This document shows, in pieces, positions 21,968 through 33,882 of a stretch of 64,000 nucleotides of DNA. Source of the DNA: Ceratotherium simum simum (lineage: Eukaryota > Chordata > Mammalia > Perissodactyla > Rhinocerotidae); contig NW_004454177.1 of the NCBI RefSeq assembly GCF_000283155.1, forward strand, positions 27,821,113 to 27,885,112, read 5' to 3'. Position numbers and translations under genes: made by a program. Within the stretch, counting starts at the first letter, position 1; the number at the start of each line of letters is the position of its first letter. The notes under the pieces were generated by a model. The model saw only the letters and a list, made by a program, of their open reading frames with translations, made no database searches and had not been told where the DNA came from.

Positions 21968-24804
21968 CATTATATCCTAAAGATCACTCCACAGCAGTAT
22001 AGAGATAGTCTTCCATTGGGTAGATGTATCATAGTTAATTCAACCAGTCCTCTATCAATGTTCGTCTAAGATGCTTCCTATTTTTGCTCTTAGAGTGTAC
22101 AATGAAGAGCTTTGTGCCCATGTCTTTTCATATTTTTGCTACCATATATTTGAGTCCCTAGAATTGGAATTGCTGGATCAAAGAATAAGAGCTTACACAG
22201 TTTTGTTAGATATTTCTATATTCCCCTTCCCAAAAGTTTCACCATTTTGCATTCCCATAGCAATGTAGAAGAATGACTGTCTTCCCACCGCCTTGCCAAC
22301 GGAGTATGTAGTAAAATTTCTGGCTTTCTGGCAAATCTGATAGATGAGAAATGGCATCTCAGTGTAACTTTTAACTTGCCTTTGTCTTATTATGAGTGAA
22401 ATCGAGCATATTTTCAGATGTTTAAGAGCCATTTGCATTTCTTTTCCTGTTACAACTATTTATATCAGCTCATTGGCTTAGAAGGCCTTTACCTTCTTTA
22501 TTTTTGGAAGCATGGTGATATAAATTGCAAATATGTTTTCAATTTTGTCATTTATCTTTATTTTGCTCATGGTGATTCTTTGCCATGCAAAAGTTTTTAT
22601 TTTTATTTTCATGTAGTTGAATACAACAATCTTTTCCCTTATTGTTTCTGGATGTTAAGTAATAGTTTAGAACATTTTCTATACTTTCGGATTATAGGTG
22701 AACACACTCAATTTTTGAAAATAGCACTTATATGCTTCCTTTTCTTACATTTACATCTCTAATCCATTTGGAATTTCTCCTGGTATATTTTGTGAGGACT
22801 GGATCTAGTTTTATTTTTTTTTCCACATGGCTCTTCCGTTTATTTCAAGGACACATTTTAGAAGACTATCACTTCCCTATTGACTTGAGGAGCCACTTTT
22901 ATTGTGCACTAAATTTACATATGCAAATGGTATATTTCTGGCTTTTCTATTTTGTTCCATTGGTTTATCTGTATTTTCATGCATCAATATCAAAAGATTT
23001 TAATTATGGAGGTTTTATAGTATGTTTTAATTGTTGGGAAATGCTAGGCCTACTCTTTGTTCTTTTTCAGAGTTTTTCTGGCTATCTTTGCTTGCTCTTC
23101 CAAATGAACTTTATAAACAACCTGTACAGCACCTGACAAATACTTGATAGCATTTTAAATTGGGATCATGTTAAAAGTGTAGGTTAATTAAGGGAGAAGA
23201 GATTTCTTTATGATGGAGTCTGCCTATCCAAGAATATAGTTTGTCTTGTTTCATTTGTTCACATCTATTTATCCCTTCATCTGGTGATGGGAACTTGAGT
23301 TGCTTCCAAGTCTTGGCTAATGTGAACGCTTTTTAAAGTTTATAAATGTGCTATCCTAAAGGGGGTTTCCTTTTTTGTTACATCTTTTCACTGTTTTTTT
23401 TTTTTTTTTTTGGTTATATATGTAGGATATTGATTTTTGTATGTTAAACTTCTCATAACCTGGAACTTTACCAAATTTTCCTATCATTTGCAGTAGTTTT
23501 TCTATTCACTCTTTTGAGTTTTTCAGATATATAATTATACTATATGCAAATAGAGACAGTTTTACCCTTTTCTTTACAATTCTTATAACATAAATTGCTT
23601 TATTTATCTAATTGCATTGGCTAATACTTAAAGCACGATGTTAAAAAGTAGTGGAAATGGTGATATTGTTGTCTTATTCCTAATAAGAAAGCCTTTAATG
23701 ATTCTTCATTAAATAATATGCAGGCATTTGGCTATATTCTAGACAATTATTTACTTTTGAAAATAAACTTAGACCATGGGTATTCTTATAAATAGCTGTG
23801 CTGTCCCTCACTTTGGTACAGATGTGCTTTTTCAAGTGAGAGAAAAAAGGTGGTGCTATGGTTTCTGTGCCAGGGCGACTTGCCTATGGGAGTGAGCCTG
23901 ACATGGGGACAAGCTTTGCCTGTAGTTTGTGGTAGAAAAAGGGTGAGACGTGTGCCTATAGAATTTTGAGTATTGTTTTTATCTCCACTGTAGTTGGAAA
24001 GCCCTACTAGATTCTTTGAATGTCAATTCTTTCCTTGAAAAAGTCCAACTTAACTCAGTCAAGATGCTAAAATATTTGTGTTCACAGAAGCAGTTATAGT
24101 AACGGGATAAAAAGCCTTTCCAGCCAGCAAGCCTGCCCTGACCTTCGTGAAGTTTCAAAGTTGATGTGCTCTTGAAAAGCTTGCCTCTTTTTGCTTGCTT
24201 TGTCCTGAGCCTAATCTACAGTCAGAACAAGTGTTTCTCTGTAAAAGACTTCCTTCTCCTCATTTGCTTTTTATTTCCCACAGTTGGGGCCATTTGTGAG
24301 CTCCTGAACTAACAAACAAAGCAAAGTAACTCTCAAAGATGTTGTGTTCAAAATGGTAATTGAAAGGCCTAAAGAAGTACAATGGAATCAAAGCAGGAGG
24401 AAACCTGAATGTAGGAAGTCTCTTCAGAGCTGGTTTCAATGCTGCCCACCACAAACACTTGGGGTTTTGCAGGCTCGTTGAAGCTCAGTCTGGGCAGATG
24501 CCAAGGCTGGCTTTACAAAGGCTCATGCATGAAGTGTCCATGGGGTGAGTTATAGGGTAAGGCCTCTGTCGTTTATTAGAACCAATTAAGTCCTAAATTA
24601 CCGAAATTCTGTTCTGCCTCTGTTGGCATTTCAAAACCATATTTAAAACATTCTATAGCTGTGATTTCAAGGGTGATGCCCCTTGTATTCTTCCCAAGCT
24701 TACAAGTTCTGTTTTTGAATGTATTAGTAGAAAAATCAATCAGCTTGTGCTTTTTCAGTTTATAAACGTGTATAATATTCGTTTCTTAAACTTTATTATC
24801 TCTC

Positions 24805-24925
24805 GTTTACCAGTGGGGAAAATGAGAATAGGAGAAGTTAAGGGATGTGCCCAAAGTCACAATGGCAAGGCCAGACTCAAACCAGGTCTGGTGGAGTCAA
24901 ATTCTGTATTCATTCCATATACCAT
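24805..24925 (-). repeat. MIR fragment
   Basis: 'ccagtggggaaaatgagaat', 'gaagttaagggatgtgccca' and 'agtcacaatggcaaggcc', the antisense MIR core. Confidence 0.65.
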
Positions 24926-25753
24926 TTCCATGTGCGCTTAGATTATAGATGTACATAACATATATGTGAAAAAATATGTGTGCAAATATTATGTATCTTG
25001 CTATACAGAAATCTTCATTTACAAAATAGGTAACTGACATGACCATTCTCATTTCAGGAACATTAATCATGAGATTATTCTAAATAGAAAGTTTGCTGCC
25101 TTTAAAATTGGAATCCATTTTCAAAAATTGATTTATTCATAAGTTGTCATGCACAGATCTATGACATACAGTGAAATTTTATCATTATTTTTTTTTAACA
25201 GAAAGTCTCACGTTAGAGTTGGCTGGCTGCTTTGTTTTTATCTATATATAAATTGCACTTGTTCCAGCATTTTCCTAATCTACGTACACAAGGAACTTTT
25301 GGGCTAGGGTCTTTGTTTCACCTGCTAAGAGGGAGATGATGCTAAAGGAGATGAAAGAAAGTCCTTGATGAGGGAGGTGTCCCTTGGGAGTACCTTGATC
25401 TAAGGAATGATGGAGCAGCTTTAGCAAAAGTGTTTGTTCCCACTCTTCCCTATCTCCACCTATTCAGCAGGTGCAAGGTGAAAGGAAGGGTTAAGACAAA
25501 GTACAAATTTTTAAGGTCAAGTCTGCTTTTTAAGGAAGTAGGCTTAAGTTAGGAACTCCCAACACGTCACATCCCAACACAAAAGAGGAATAGAATCCTC
25601 ATGGCTGTGGAGAGTAAGGCTAACCTTAGGAATGCAGGTCACAGACCTCCCAGCCCCAGCAAATACAGACCTTTTGGCAGACTTTGTGGCCAATCTCAAT
25701 TAACTGCCTTTGTGGGGCTTAAGAATTTTGGAGATTATCTGAAAGAAATTTTT

Positions 25754-26054
25754 TTTTTTCGTGAGGAAGATCAGCCCTGGGCTAACATCCATACCAATCC
25801 TCCTCTTTTTGCTGACGAATACTGGCCCTGAGCTAACATCTATTGCCAATCCTCTTCCTTTTTTTTCCCCCCTTTTCTCCCCAAAGCCCCAGCAGATAGT
25901 TGTATGTCATAGTTGCACATCCCTCTAGTTGCTGTATGTGGGATGCTGCCTCAGCATGGCCAAACAAGTGGTGTGTCGGTGCGCGCCCAGGATCTGAACC
26001 CGGGCCGCCAGTAGCCGAGGGCGTGCACTTAACCGCTAAGCCACTGGGCTGGCC
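25754..26054 (-). mobile_element. ERE-type SINE, copy 6
   Basis: Full-length copy with an internal duplicate of the 'ctgagctaacatc' segment, 'gcagatagttgtatgtcata', B box near 'ggatctgaacccgggccg' and a head ending 'ccgctaagccactgggctgg'. Flanking duplication ctgaaagaaattttt (25739-25753) and ctgaaagagattttt (26055-26069), one mismatch. Confidence 0.92.
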
Positions 26055-26374
26055 CTGAAAGAGATTTTTAATTTCAGGTTTGGCTATGGAACATACAAAT
26101 ACAAGCTGATTTTCATATCTTTATACATCAAAGCAGGACTTGAATAAGAAAAGCATATTAAAATGACAAAAGCATATATCATGAGTCCCTGAATCAAATC
26201 AATGTAATTTTTAGATTATTATTTGGGCATGAATATGTCTGCTGTCTTTCATGAATAACAATAAAAGGCACATGCATAATATTTTATAGTTATCAGGTGT
26301 ATTATTCCAATTTTACATTGAGAATGAGACTGTAGTAATAAAACCCGCATATGTCCAGCATGTCACAGATCTCA

Positions 26375-26575
26375 AGGACCTTCTCATAATATTTTATTCT
26401 TATGACAACTCATGAGGTATGTAAGGTCTTATCCCCATTATGAAAAAGAAACTGAGTCTTACAGAGACAGAGATACCTTCTGTGGTAACACGGACAACAA
26501 TTGGTTAAATGCCAACTTAGACTTGAGTCATCTGATTCTGAGTGCTCCTTCTACTACACCAAATGCTTTCCATAA
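26375..26575 (-). repeat. MIR fragment
   Basis: 'caactcatgaggtatgtaag', 'cttatccccattatgaaaaa' and 'gaaactgagtcttacaga', the antisense MIR order; the terminal part is diverged. Confidence 0.65.
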
Positions 26576-27202
26576 TGAATTAAATTGTGTATTTTGTATA
26601 TATAGATGTATAGTAGAAAGTACTTGAGATGGTATATGATTTTGAGAAGGAAGAATTGGGTTTCTACCTCTTTACCTGTGTACACTTAGGGTGGCCACCT
26701 AACCAGTCTGTGCCTGTTTCTCACTGGAAAACACTTGATTTAACTACTCCCAGGGTAGCAGGGAAATGAAGCTTAAAAATGAAGCTTGTTGTGTTATGCA
26801 AATACCAAGTGTTATATATTACTATGTATTTTCATCCATTGATCCTTTGGAAGAGCCATGCTCTAGATTTGCTTAAATTTGCTATGAAGATGCAGTAGCT
26901 CATACTGGTTTGGCAGATGTATGGAAAAAGTTGTTAAAATTCATAATTTCTCATTCTTGGTAATGTGTGTTTCTGTGGCCCATAAGCTCAGCGGGTTGAA
27001 GTGAGGGCTATGAGGGGACTGGGGTATTTTGCTCTCTTCCCAGCATGTATGGCTGGCTATGAGACATTCTAATGGCCACAGGTGGCGTCATGTTCCCAGG
27101 CAGCCATCTTAAAAAGTGTCCCCCTCATAACTAGTAGAGCCAGATGAGTTTCCTCTCCTGCTTTAGAATAGGTAGCAAAGATTTAATCTTGCCCTTGAGA
27201 GG

Positions 27203-28005
27203 CAGCACGGGGTGGTGGTTGAGAGGGCAGGCTCTGGAATCCAGCTGCCTGCCTCTGAACCCTGATCTACTCAAGTTTCTTAATCTTGCTTTGCCTCAAT
27301 TTCCTTATCTGTAAAATGGGGATGACAACAGGGGATTAGTTTCCTATTTTTACTATAACAAATCACCACAAACTTAGCAGTTTAAAACAGCACCCATTTA
27401 TTTTCTCCTAGTTCTGCAGGTGAGAATACTGAGTATGGTGTGGCTTAGAGTCTTACCAGCTCGAAATCAAGGGGTGGGCAGGGATGTGTTCCTTTCTGGA
27501 AGCTCTGGAGATGAATCAGCTCCAAGCTCATTCAGGTTGTTGGTCAAATTCAGTTCCCTGAGATTATAGGCCTGAGGTCCCCATTTCCTTGCCGGCTGTC
27601 AGCAGGAGCCTCTCTCAGCTCCTAAGGCCACCTGCCTTTCCTATCATGTTGCCCCTTCCATACTTAAACAAAGGATGATGTTTCAAATCCTGTCACATTT
27701 GGAATCTCTGACTCCCTCTTTTGCTGCCTCTCTTCCGTCTCAGGCTAGAGAAAAGTTATCTGCTTAAGGCCTCATGTGGTTAGATTGGGCCCACCTGGAT
27801 AATCTAGGATACTCTCCTTGTCTTAAAATCTGTAAACTTAATTACATCTGCAAAGTCCCTTTTGCCATGTAACTAACATATTCACAAATTCTGAAGACTA
27901 GGATGTGGACATCTTTGGGGGGAGCATTCTGCCTACCAGAAATAGTACCTGCTTCATAGAGTAATTGTGAGAGTTAAATGAGTTTGTTTTTGAATATCAT
28001 ATAAA
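27203..28005 (+). repeat. MIR, split by an MLT1 LTR
   Basis: Left arm 27203-27331: 'ggtggttgagagggcaggct', 'ctggaatccagctgcctgcc', 'tatctgtaaaatggggat'. Right arm 27941-28005: 'aatagtacctgcttcataga', 'gttaaatgagttt'. Together they make a nearly complete MIR. Confidence 0.85.
27332..27940 (-). mobile_element. MLT1-type (MaLR) solo LTR
   Basis: Reverse complement of an MLT1-like LTR: 'attagtttcctatttttact', 'aaacttagcagtttaaaaca', 'gttcctttctggaagctctg', 'ttgggcccacctggataatc', 'ttgccatgtaactaacatat', 'catctttggggggagcattc', 'tgcctacc'. No internal retroviral sequence is attached. It inserted into a MIR. Confidence 0.8.
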
Positions 28006-28074
28006 CACTTGGGTTTTTATCTATTTCCTGTGTTTCTGTCCACTATAGTCATTATCTGTTTTCATGGTCAAATT

Positions 28075-28275
28075 ATCCCATCTTTGACCAGTGGAAGACC
28101 GTTCAAGTTGCCTCTTGTCACCTATTAACAGAATTCCACTGCCTTTTCTGGCAGGATAAGATGCCCAGGCTCCTGCCCCAAACCTGGAATCAGCTATTTC
28201 TACAAGGAATCCTGGTTCCTTTCCATGGGAAATTGTATGTAAAGACCACAGTCTGGGCACTAGGGGTAGAATCCC
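28075..28275 (-). repeat. L1M 3' UTR fragment
   Basis: 'ttcaagttgcctcttgtcac', 'tttctggcaggataagatgc', 'aacctggaatcagctatttc' and 'gaccacagtctgggcactag' parallel the L1M 3' UTR seen at 20.5-20.8 kb in the same orientation. Confidence 0.65.
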
Positions 28276-29632
28276 TCTTAAAATAGATTTGTAGTGCTCC
28301 TGTATGTTTGGACAACAACCTCATCCTCGTTGGCATCTCATTATTCTCGTTCTGTATAGGCCTCTGGTTCCACTTGGATATTCCCCCTTCCCTCTTATAA
28401 CAGCCAGTGCTACTGTGATTCCTCACCTTTCCTCCAACTAGACTGGACCACCTCTCTCTACCCTTTCATCCTTCCCTTCTAAGCCAGACACCCTTGCTCA
28501 TCTCTTGGCTTCTAAGACATGAGAGTGGGGAATACTTCTGTAATGTTGAAGAATAGTGGTACCCTTTTCTTCACAGACTATTTCTATTTTTTTATTTCTT
28601 GAAGGGAGTTAACCTCCTGTTTGCTATCCAGGGGTTTGGTAGACAAACTTAGTCTCCTTTCTTAACCCAGAACAACAGTGCTTTGAACCACCATGGAAAC
28701 AGCCAGCCCAGTCACCAGAGCAGGGAAGCTTTATAAAACCAACAATCCTCTCAGGTGTGTGTGTTTCCTGGTAAGCATGGGTAGTTCCATGTTGAAATTT
28801 TTAACTAGAGTTTCCAAGTAACGAAAGTGTTGAGGAGTTAGTTTATCTTAATCATTTTTAGGGCACATACCCGTTTGAACACCTGATGAAAACTAAGGAT
28901 CTACTCTCTAAAAAAATATACATATACACCGAAATTTATCAACAATTTCACGAGGACAATTTTTTGAGGACCTCTCAGGACCTCAAACTATCTTACAGAG
29001 TTTAAGTTGTTTGCACAACTGGGTCCCAATTTGCCTTGGCTTGTTGGAGGCAGCAGGATTTGGAGGTGGGGCAGGGGTCTGGACAGGATGGAACAGGGCT
29101 GGAACCAGGGTTCCAGTTTTAAATCTCTCTATTCAACACTATTCATTCTATGTTCTAGAGCAATGCTGTTTCTGGTTCCAGTTATGAACTATATGTTACC
29201 ATTCCAGGACATTATACATGTAGAAATTGGGAGTAAGCTTTTAAAGACTTGGGATAATTCTTAGAACACAGAAAGCACTCAAAAATGTTGGCTGGTTTTA
29301 GGCAAAGAGAAGACTGTCAAAGAGCCATCAAAGGTGGCCATCCTGGGAGGGGGCATCAGGAACTAGGAAAAGACCACTAACATATCCTGGGTCTGGTATG
29401 CTCATGGAGCCTTCGACAAATTCTACCTGGTTTGATCTGCATTGAGGGTGCCTTAATGGATCATCTCGCACTTTCCACCTCTGGACAAGTCAGAAAGTGT
29501 CCAGAATAGTCCTCCACTAAAGGCCTGGGATGTAGCACTGGATCATCCTCTTCATCAGAGCCCTTATTTCTCACAATAACCTGTGAGGCAGCCCCTATGA
29601 TACAATTGCTCAGAGAGGCTAAGTGATGACAG

Positions 29633-29905
29633 TAATAAAAAGAGTATCAGTAGCTGGTATTTATTGAGAACTTACGATGTTTAGTTCTCATGCTAATACT
29701 CTGTATGTATAAACTCATGTAATCCTTACAGCAACTCTAATGATGTAGGTATTGGTATCCCCATTTTACAGATGAGGGGACTAGGGTGCAGAGAAATTAA
29801 GTGACCTGCACCTGGTGGAGGTGACTCAGCTGGCAAGTGGCAGAGTTGGGATCAGGACACGGATTTATCTGCTACAAAGCCCGTGCTGTCAAGTACTATG
29901 CTATA
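29633..29905 (-). repeat. MIR, nearly full length
   Basis: 'ggtatttattgagaacttac', 'aaactcatgtaatccttaca', 'tatccccattttacagatga', 'gtgactcagctggcaagtgg' and 'agcccgtgctgtcaagtact', all in antisense MIR order. Confidence 0.85.
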
Positions 29906-32473
29906 TTATATAAAGCACAATAATAGACTTCATAAAATCCACAACTATTTTATGCAGAGGCCCTTGTCCATCTTGCCAGGATGTTTCTGTAAATGTTGGG
30001 ATGCTTTGCTTTAGCATTTAGTTTACCTGAATCTTTATAACTTGAAATCCACAGAACCTTTTTACAGTCTATACTCACACTAGGGAATCTCAGTAAGGAA
30101 AAGGATGTTTACTTGTCACCAGATAGTGTAGCTCTGAGGCACAAGAATCCTACGAGAGTTGGGAGAACAGGACAAAACTGAGGATGAAGGCAGGGTTTTC
30201 ATGTAGACACAGAGATCCCTGAGGCTCTGATTTACTTGACATTTATGAAGTAAAATCCAACATGTTGTTTATGGCTGATTTGAAGCCCATGTCCTACCAC
30301 ATTTTATGATTCCAAACGAACAAAGTAGAGAATAGTTCCCAAAGGAAAACTGAACAGGTGTTTTTGGGCTACAGGACATCTATTTAGTTATATGGTGAAG
30401 GCTATCTGTTTGATGGTGAAATCATTAAGTTGCCTAGGGTCATGGGTTGGAGCGTGCTTTAATGGTTTCTAAGAGAAATCAAGAATGCCTTTTCTTCCCA
30501 AAACATCCTTTTGTAAACATGTCCTTGACACTGAGGGCGTTGACTAACTCAGAGAAATGCTCCTGTCACTACTGCCAGAGGACCTCTGGGCAATGTGAGC
30601 AGAGCCCTGGACTGGCAGAGGCTTGTGGGTATTTAGGCCAGAACACAGCCGCATAGACAGAGACATGGTTTTCTGATGGTAATGACAATGGCACACACGT
30701 TTATCTCTGGAAACTGTTAGTTCTCACATCTTGAGAGGGTCATAGCCCTAGAGACCAGAGTGAGTTGTAAGCTTTTGACAAGAAAATCTCTTGAAACTCT
30801 TTATTAACATCCTTATCTTGGCCTTGCCAAGGGGAACCTCCAAGTTCAGGCCAGTTCTCAAACTCCTTCCGAACTTCTCTGGAGATAGTCTAACTGTACA
30901 TTAGTTTGAAATAAAATCAATAAAAGCGAGACTTGAACAACGTGTACATTGAAAGTCTTGTAATATATGCTTCCATAGTAATTTTTAAAAAGTGGGTGCA
31001 TATCAGTCATCTGCTTTTAAAATTCTGAATCTCTGTGACCTCAGGCATCTTGTACAGCTCTAGCACATGGTATGAACTCAAGAAATATTTGTGAAATAAA
31101 TGCTGTTAAATGACCTCTTATCTGGTCCTAACGAAATTCAAAAATAAAAATTTCATTGATATTTTTTTTTTGGTTAACATGAATCAGTTGTGTGCTTCGA
31201 GGATCCAGCATTCCTGCCATATAGGCCCTGTTGAATATGTAGTATCTACTATTCATTCACTCATTCTGAAGATATTTAATGTGTATCTTTAACATTCTGG
31301 GCTTACTGAATTACCAATTCATTCAACTGTTATAAAACCCTGGAGAAAAGTATGGAAATGAATATGGTTCCATGCTTTGTTTGTATTTTATTCAAATATG
31401 TCTTGTGTTTTTAAGTGGTGCTAAAATGTTGCGATTGGATATGCTAAAACATGGCTAATTTAAAAAGCCTAATTTAAATTCCCATTTAAAGTGAATGAGC
31501 ACTAAAGTCTTAGCAATCCTGCAAGTGGGTTGTTGTGTATTAGTCTTTGGGCTTGCTTTTAGATTGTGTGATTCTCATAGGATCTCAACCTTGGGGGCCT
31601 TTCCAGTTGTCTTTAGTTTAGTTTTGAAAATTCTCTGAAGCAGTATGAATTTACGTAGGGTGACTATATAATTTATTACCCTCACTGGGGCAGTTTTGGG
31701 AGTGAATGAGATACCATTAATTATTATGCCAGTACAATAGGTATAAATGGGATTCTCTCAGGCAAATAGGGTCATATGGTCATCCTAGGAATGGACATGG
31801 GTTGAAGGACCAGGAGTCGTCACATACTGACTGCCTTATCATACGCATGTCACTTCCCCTTTCCGGGTTTCAGTTTATTCAAATGAAAAGTAAAAGGGGT
31901 ATACTAAAACAAACCCTATTGTTTCCTTAAAATTCCACCATTCTATGATTACAAGCAGACTCAAAGGGAAGAGTCTCATATTTTTGGAACAAGCTTCAAA
32001 CTAAGAGGCAGCTGGGTAGACAAGCACATAAATCCTCCTCTCCCCTTTTTAAAACTACATGGTTACAAAAGCTTATATCATATGTTAAATAAATCAGCAC
32101 TTGCTTACTTCAGGGTTGGCAAAAATTTCATCTTCACTACCTGAAGCATTGTGTTGAGAAGGATTCTGAGGACACATCTGGGCTCAGCGAGAAAAAGGAC
32201 CTTGATCAATTAGTGGTGGCGTCTGGGGTCATGGGAATGGGAGATAGAGGCAGGGAGGATGGGAAGGGCTACAGGATGTGTGTGTGTGCCCATCCTCTAC
32301 CATAACTGGCCTAAAGTCTCTGGTGTTAAAATACAAAACAAAAACATCTTCTCATATTTAGGGTAAATCTGCCCCATCTTGATAGCTAACATTGTGTTAG
32401 TTTCACCCAGAGATTTTCTCCTCCTCCTTGCTCTCAGTGTCTTTTCATAAGCACTCAAGTAGTGGCGTACAAG

Positions 32474-32626
32474 CGAGGGTCCTCAACCCTGGCTGCATGT
32501 TAGAATCACGTAGGATCTCTGTGGGTGAGACCCAGGCTTCACTGGTTTTAACAACTGCCCCCTCCCCTGCCCCAACAGACCCACAACTAGGGGATTCTAC
32601 TGTGCACCTAGGATAAAGAACCTCTG
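32474..32626 (+). repeat. MER3/MER20-like hAT nonautonomous element
   Basis: 'gtcctcaaccctggctgcat', 'gttagaatcacgtagg', and an inverted-type end 'aaagaacctctg'. Family assignment among related hAT elements is uncertain. Confidence 0.6.
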
Positions 32627-32639
32627 GCACAGAGGCTGG

Positions 32640-32745
32640 GTGGGAGTCGGGGCATCTAGATCTCAGTCCTTCTTCTTTATTAAGGCTGTGTGACCTTGGA
32701 TATACTGCTTAGCTTATCTTAGTTTGTAAAATGAATTTGGACTCT
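32640..32745 (+). repeat. MIR fragment
   Basis: 'tctagatctcagtccttctt', 'ggctgtgtgaccttggat' and 'gtttgtaaaatgaatttgga' in plus-strand MIR order. Confidence 0.65.
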
Positions 32746-33140
32746 CAGGTATTTTCTAGCTCTAACTTTCTGTGACTAAAAAATGAGGGGTGAAGAACAT
32801 CACTCTGTGTTAACTCAGACGATATAGATATCCTCCTCTTCGTAAATTCAAGGAAAGCTGACTTTGTTGTCAGTGAGATAAATCTGCAGTAAATGATCAG
32901 GAGACAAATACATATCACTCTTCCATGCAGGAACAATCACAACTTCTTAAAAGAGGAAGCTAAGTTATACAATACCGTTGATAGAATCCTTTTTCTAGGT
33001 TGTTCTCTCAAATGACTTCTTTTAAACACTAGAAATCCGTGGACATAATTTACTACTTCCAATACATATCTTAGTTGCTTGCGCCTCTGACTTGAGCAGC
33101 TCTTTCAGGATTCCCACTACTTAGTAATTCGACATCTTAC

Positions 33141-33280
33141 CTGAGTGACAGCAACATTTGTTCCATCGGTGACTTCCACGCTCATGTTATAGATGGACCT
33201 CTGCTCCGCATCCAAAGGTTTTGCAATGACAATAGTCCCAACACCCTTCTCTGCGTCAAAAGAGCTGTCAAAATTCCCCC
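33141..33280 (-). CDS. FAT3: FAT3 internal exon c: C-terminal half of a cadherin repeat
   Basis: A 140-nt exon, too short for a simple open-frame scan, found by matching protein and splice signals. After a split glycine it reads [14 protein letters not shown], includes the motif LDAEQ (an LDRE variant) and VTDGTN, and ends VAVTQ. The acceptor is 'gaaatcgtcag' and the donor GTAAGA. It enters in phase 1 and leaves in phase 0 (2 + 46 codons). It is isolated between introns of about 8.7 kb (upstream) and 15.1 kb (downstream). Frame and sequence continuity with both neighbouring exons are exact, which is the main support. Confidence 0.87.
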
Positions 33281-33824
33281 CTGACGATTTCACAAAAACA
33301 ACATGAAATTAGCATATCTGAGAAGTTATTATGTGTATTGAAGCATATCGCTTTAAAGGGAGCTCTTATATAGAAATATTTTTTGACAGGCATCCCTATG
33401 GCTCAATTTTGTACATCTTAAATGGGACTTATTTATTTCTAAGTTAATTCATATTTCAAAACACAGCCTCTACAATGCATAACAAATGTCACAAAAAAAG
33501 AATGTATCAAACCTCAGCACTAATGTTGGAGTACTGAAGCATAAACTGACTCCATAAAATATTTAGAAAGCTGAAGGCCCTTCAACCCCTTGTGACTTCC
33601 ATGCTAGGAATCTATAGACCCTTTTGCTTTTCCAAAGTAGATTAAATTCTAAGTAAACAAATAGTCCAATTATTATTAACAAAAATGAGTATATACTCTT
33701 AAATCTATTCCAGGATTGATGGTAAACATTTGGTTGGTAGAGTTCATATTCCCTCAATTAGATGTCAGAAATAAAATTATAAATACTAGAAAATAAAAAA
33801 AATAAAAAAATTGAATTTCACATT

Positions 33825-33882
33825 AAAAATTCTATATCTGCAAATTGGGATATATATATATATATCCATATATAGAATTTTT
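33825..33882. repeat. AT-rich inverted repeat with (TA)n core
   Basis: Perfect 13-bp arms, aaaaattctatat and atatagaattttt, separated by 32 bases that include an uninterrupted TA run. A cruciform or hairpin could form; the function is unknown. Confidence 0.75.

Larger units (their letters stand above)
18903..23720 (-). mobile_element. Ancient L1 LINE (L1M-type), 3' UTR plus end of ORF2, interrupted
   Basis: The segments 18903-19368, 19872-21249 and 21526-23720, together with the intervals between insertions, read in order as the reverse complement of an old L1. The 3' UTR is at the left ('caatgatcaattgatggcta', 'gcatttggttgacatgtcct'), then the ORF2 3' region: 'ggaattgctggatcaaagaa', 'cagatgtttaagagccattt', 'aatccatttggaatttctcc', 'ttctattttgttccattggt' and 'gtggaaatggtgatattgtt'. 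Heavily mutated, with no usable reading frame. It is interrupted by two ERE SINEs near 19.4-19.9 kb, one at 21.3-21.5 kb and a MER5A at 21.75 kb. The subfamily cannot be settled by eye. Confidence 0.8.
18079..33140. other. FAT3 intron between exons c and d (15.1 kb)
   Basis: Largest complete intron in the window. It holds ERE SINE copies 2-6, a long ancient L1 (18.9-23.7 kb), MER5A, MIRs, an MLT1 LTR, an L1 3' UTR fragment and a MER3-like element. Unassigned stretches include 18.1-18.65, 23.8-24.8, 25.0-25.7, 28.45-29.6, 29.95-32.45 and 32.75-33.1 kb, where I see no gene. The flanking exons are contiguous in protein, so no FAT3 exon is missing here. Confidence 0.85.

Noticed and set aside
22418..23136. 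Plus-strand open frames of 114 and 134 codons rich in F, L and Y
   Set aside because: They are antisense to the end of an old L1 ORF2; the hydrophobic composition is a consequence of T-rich sequence.
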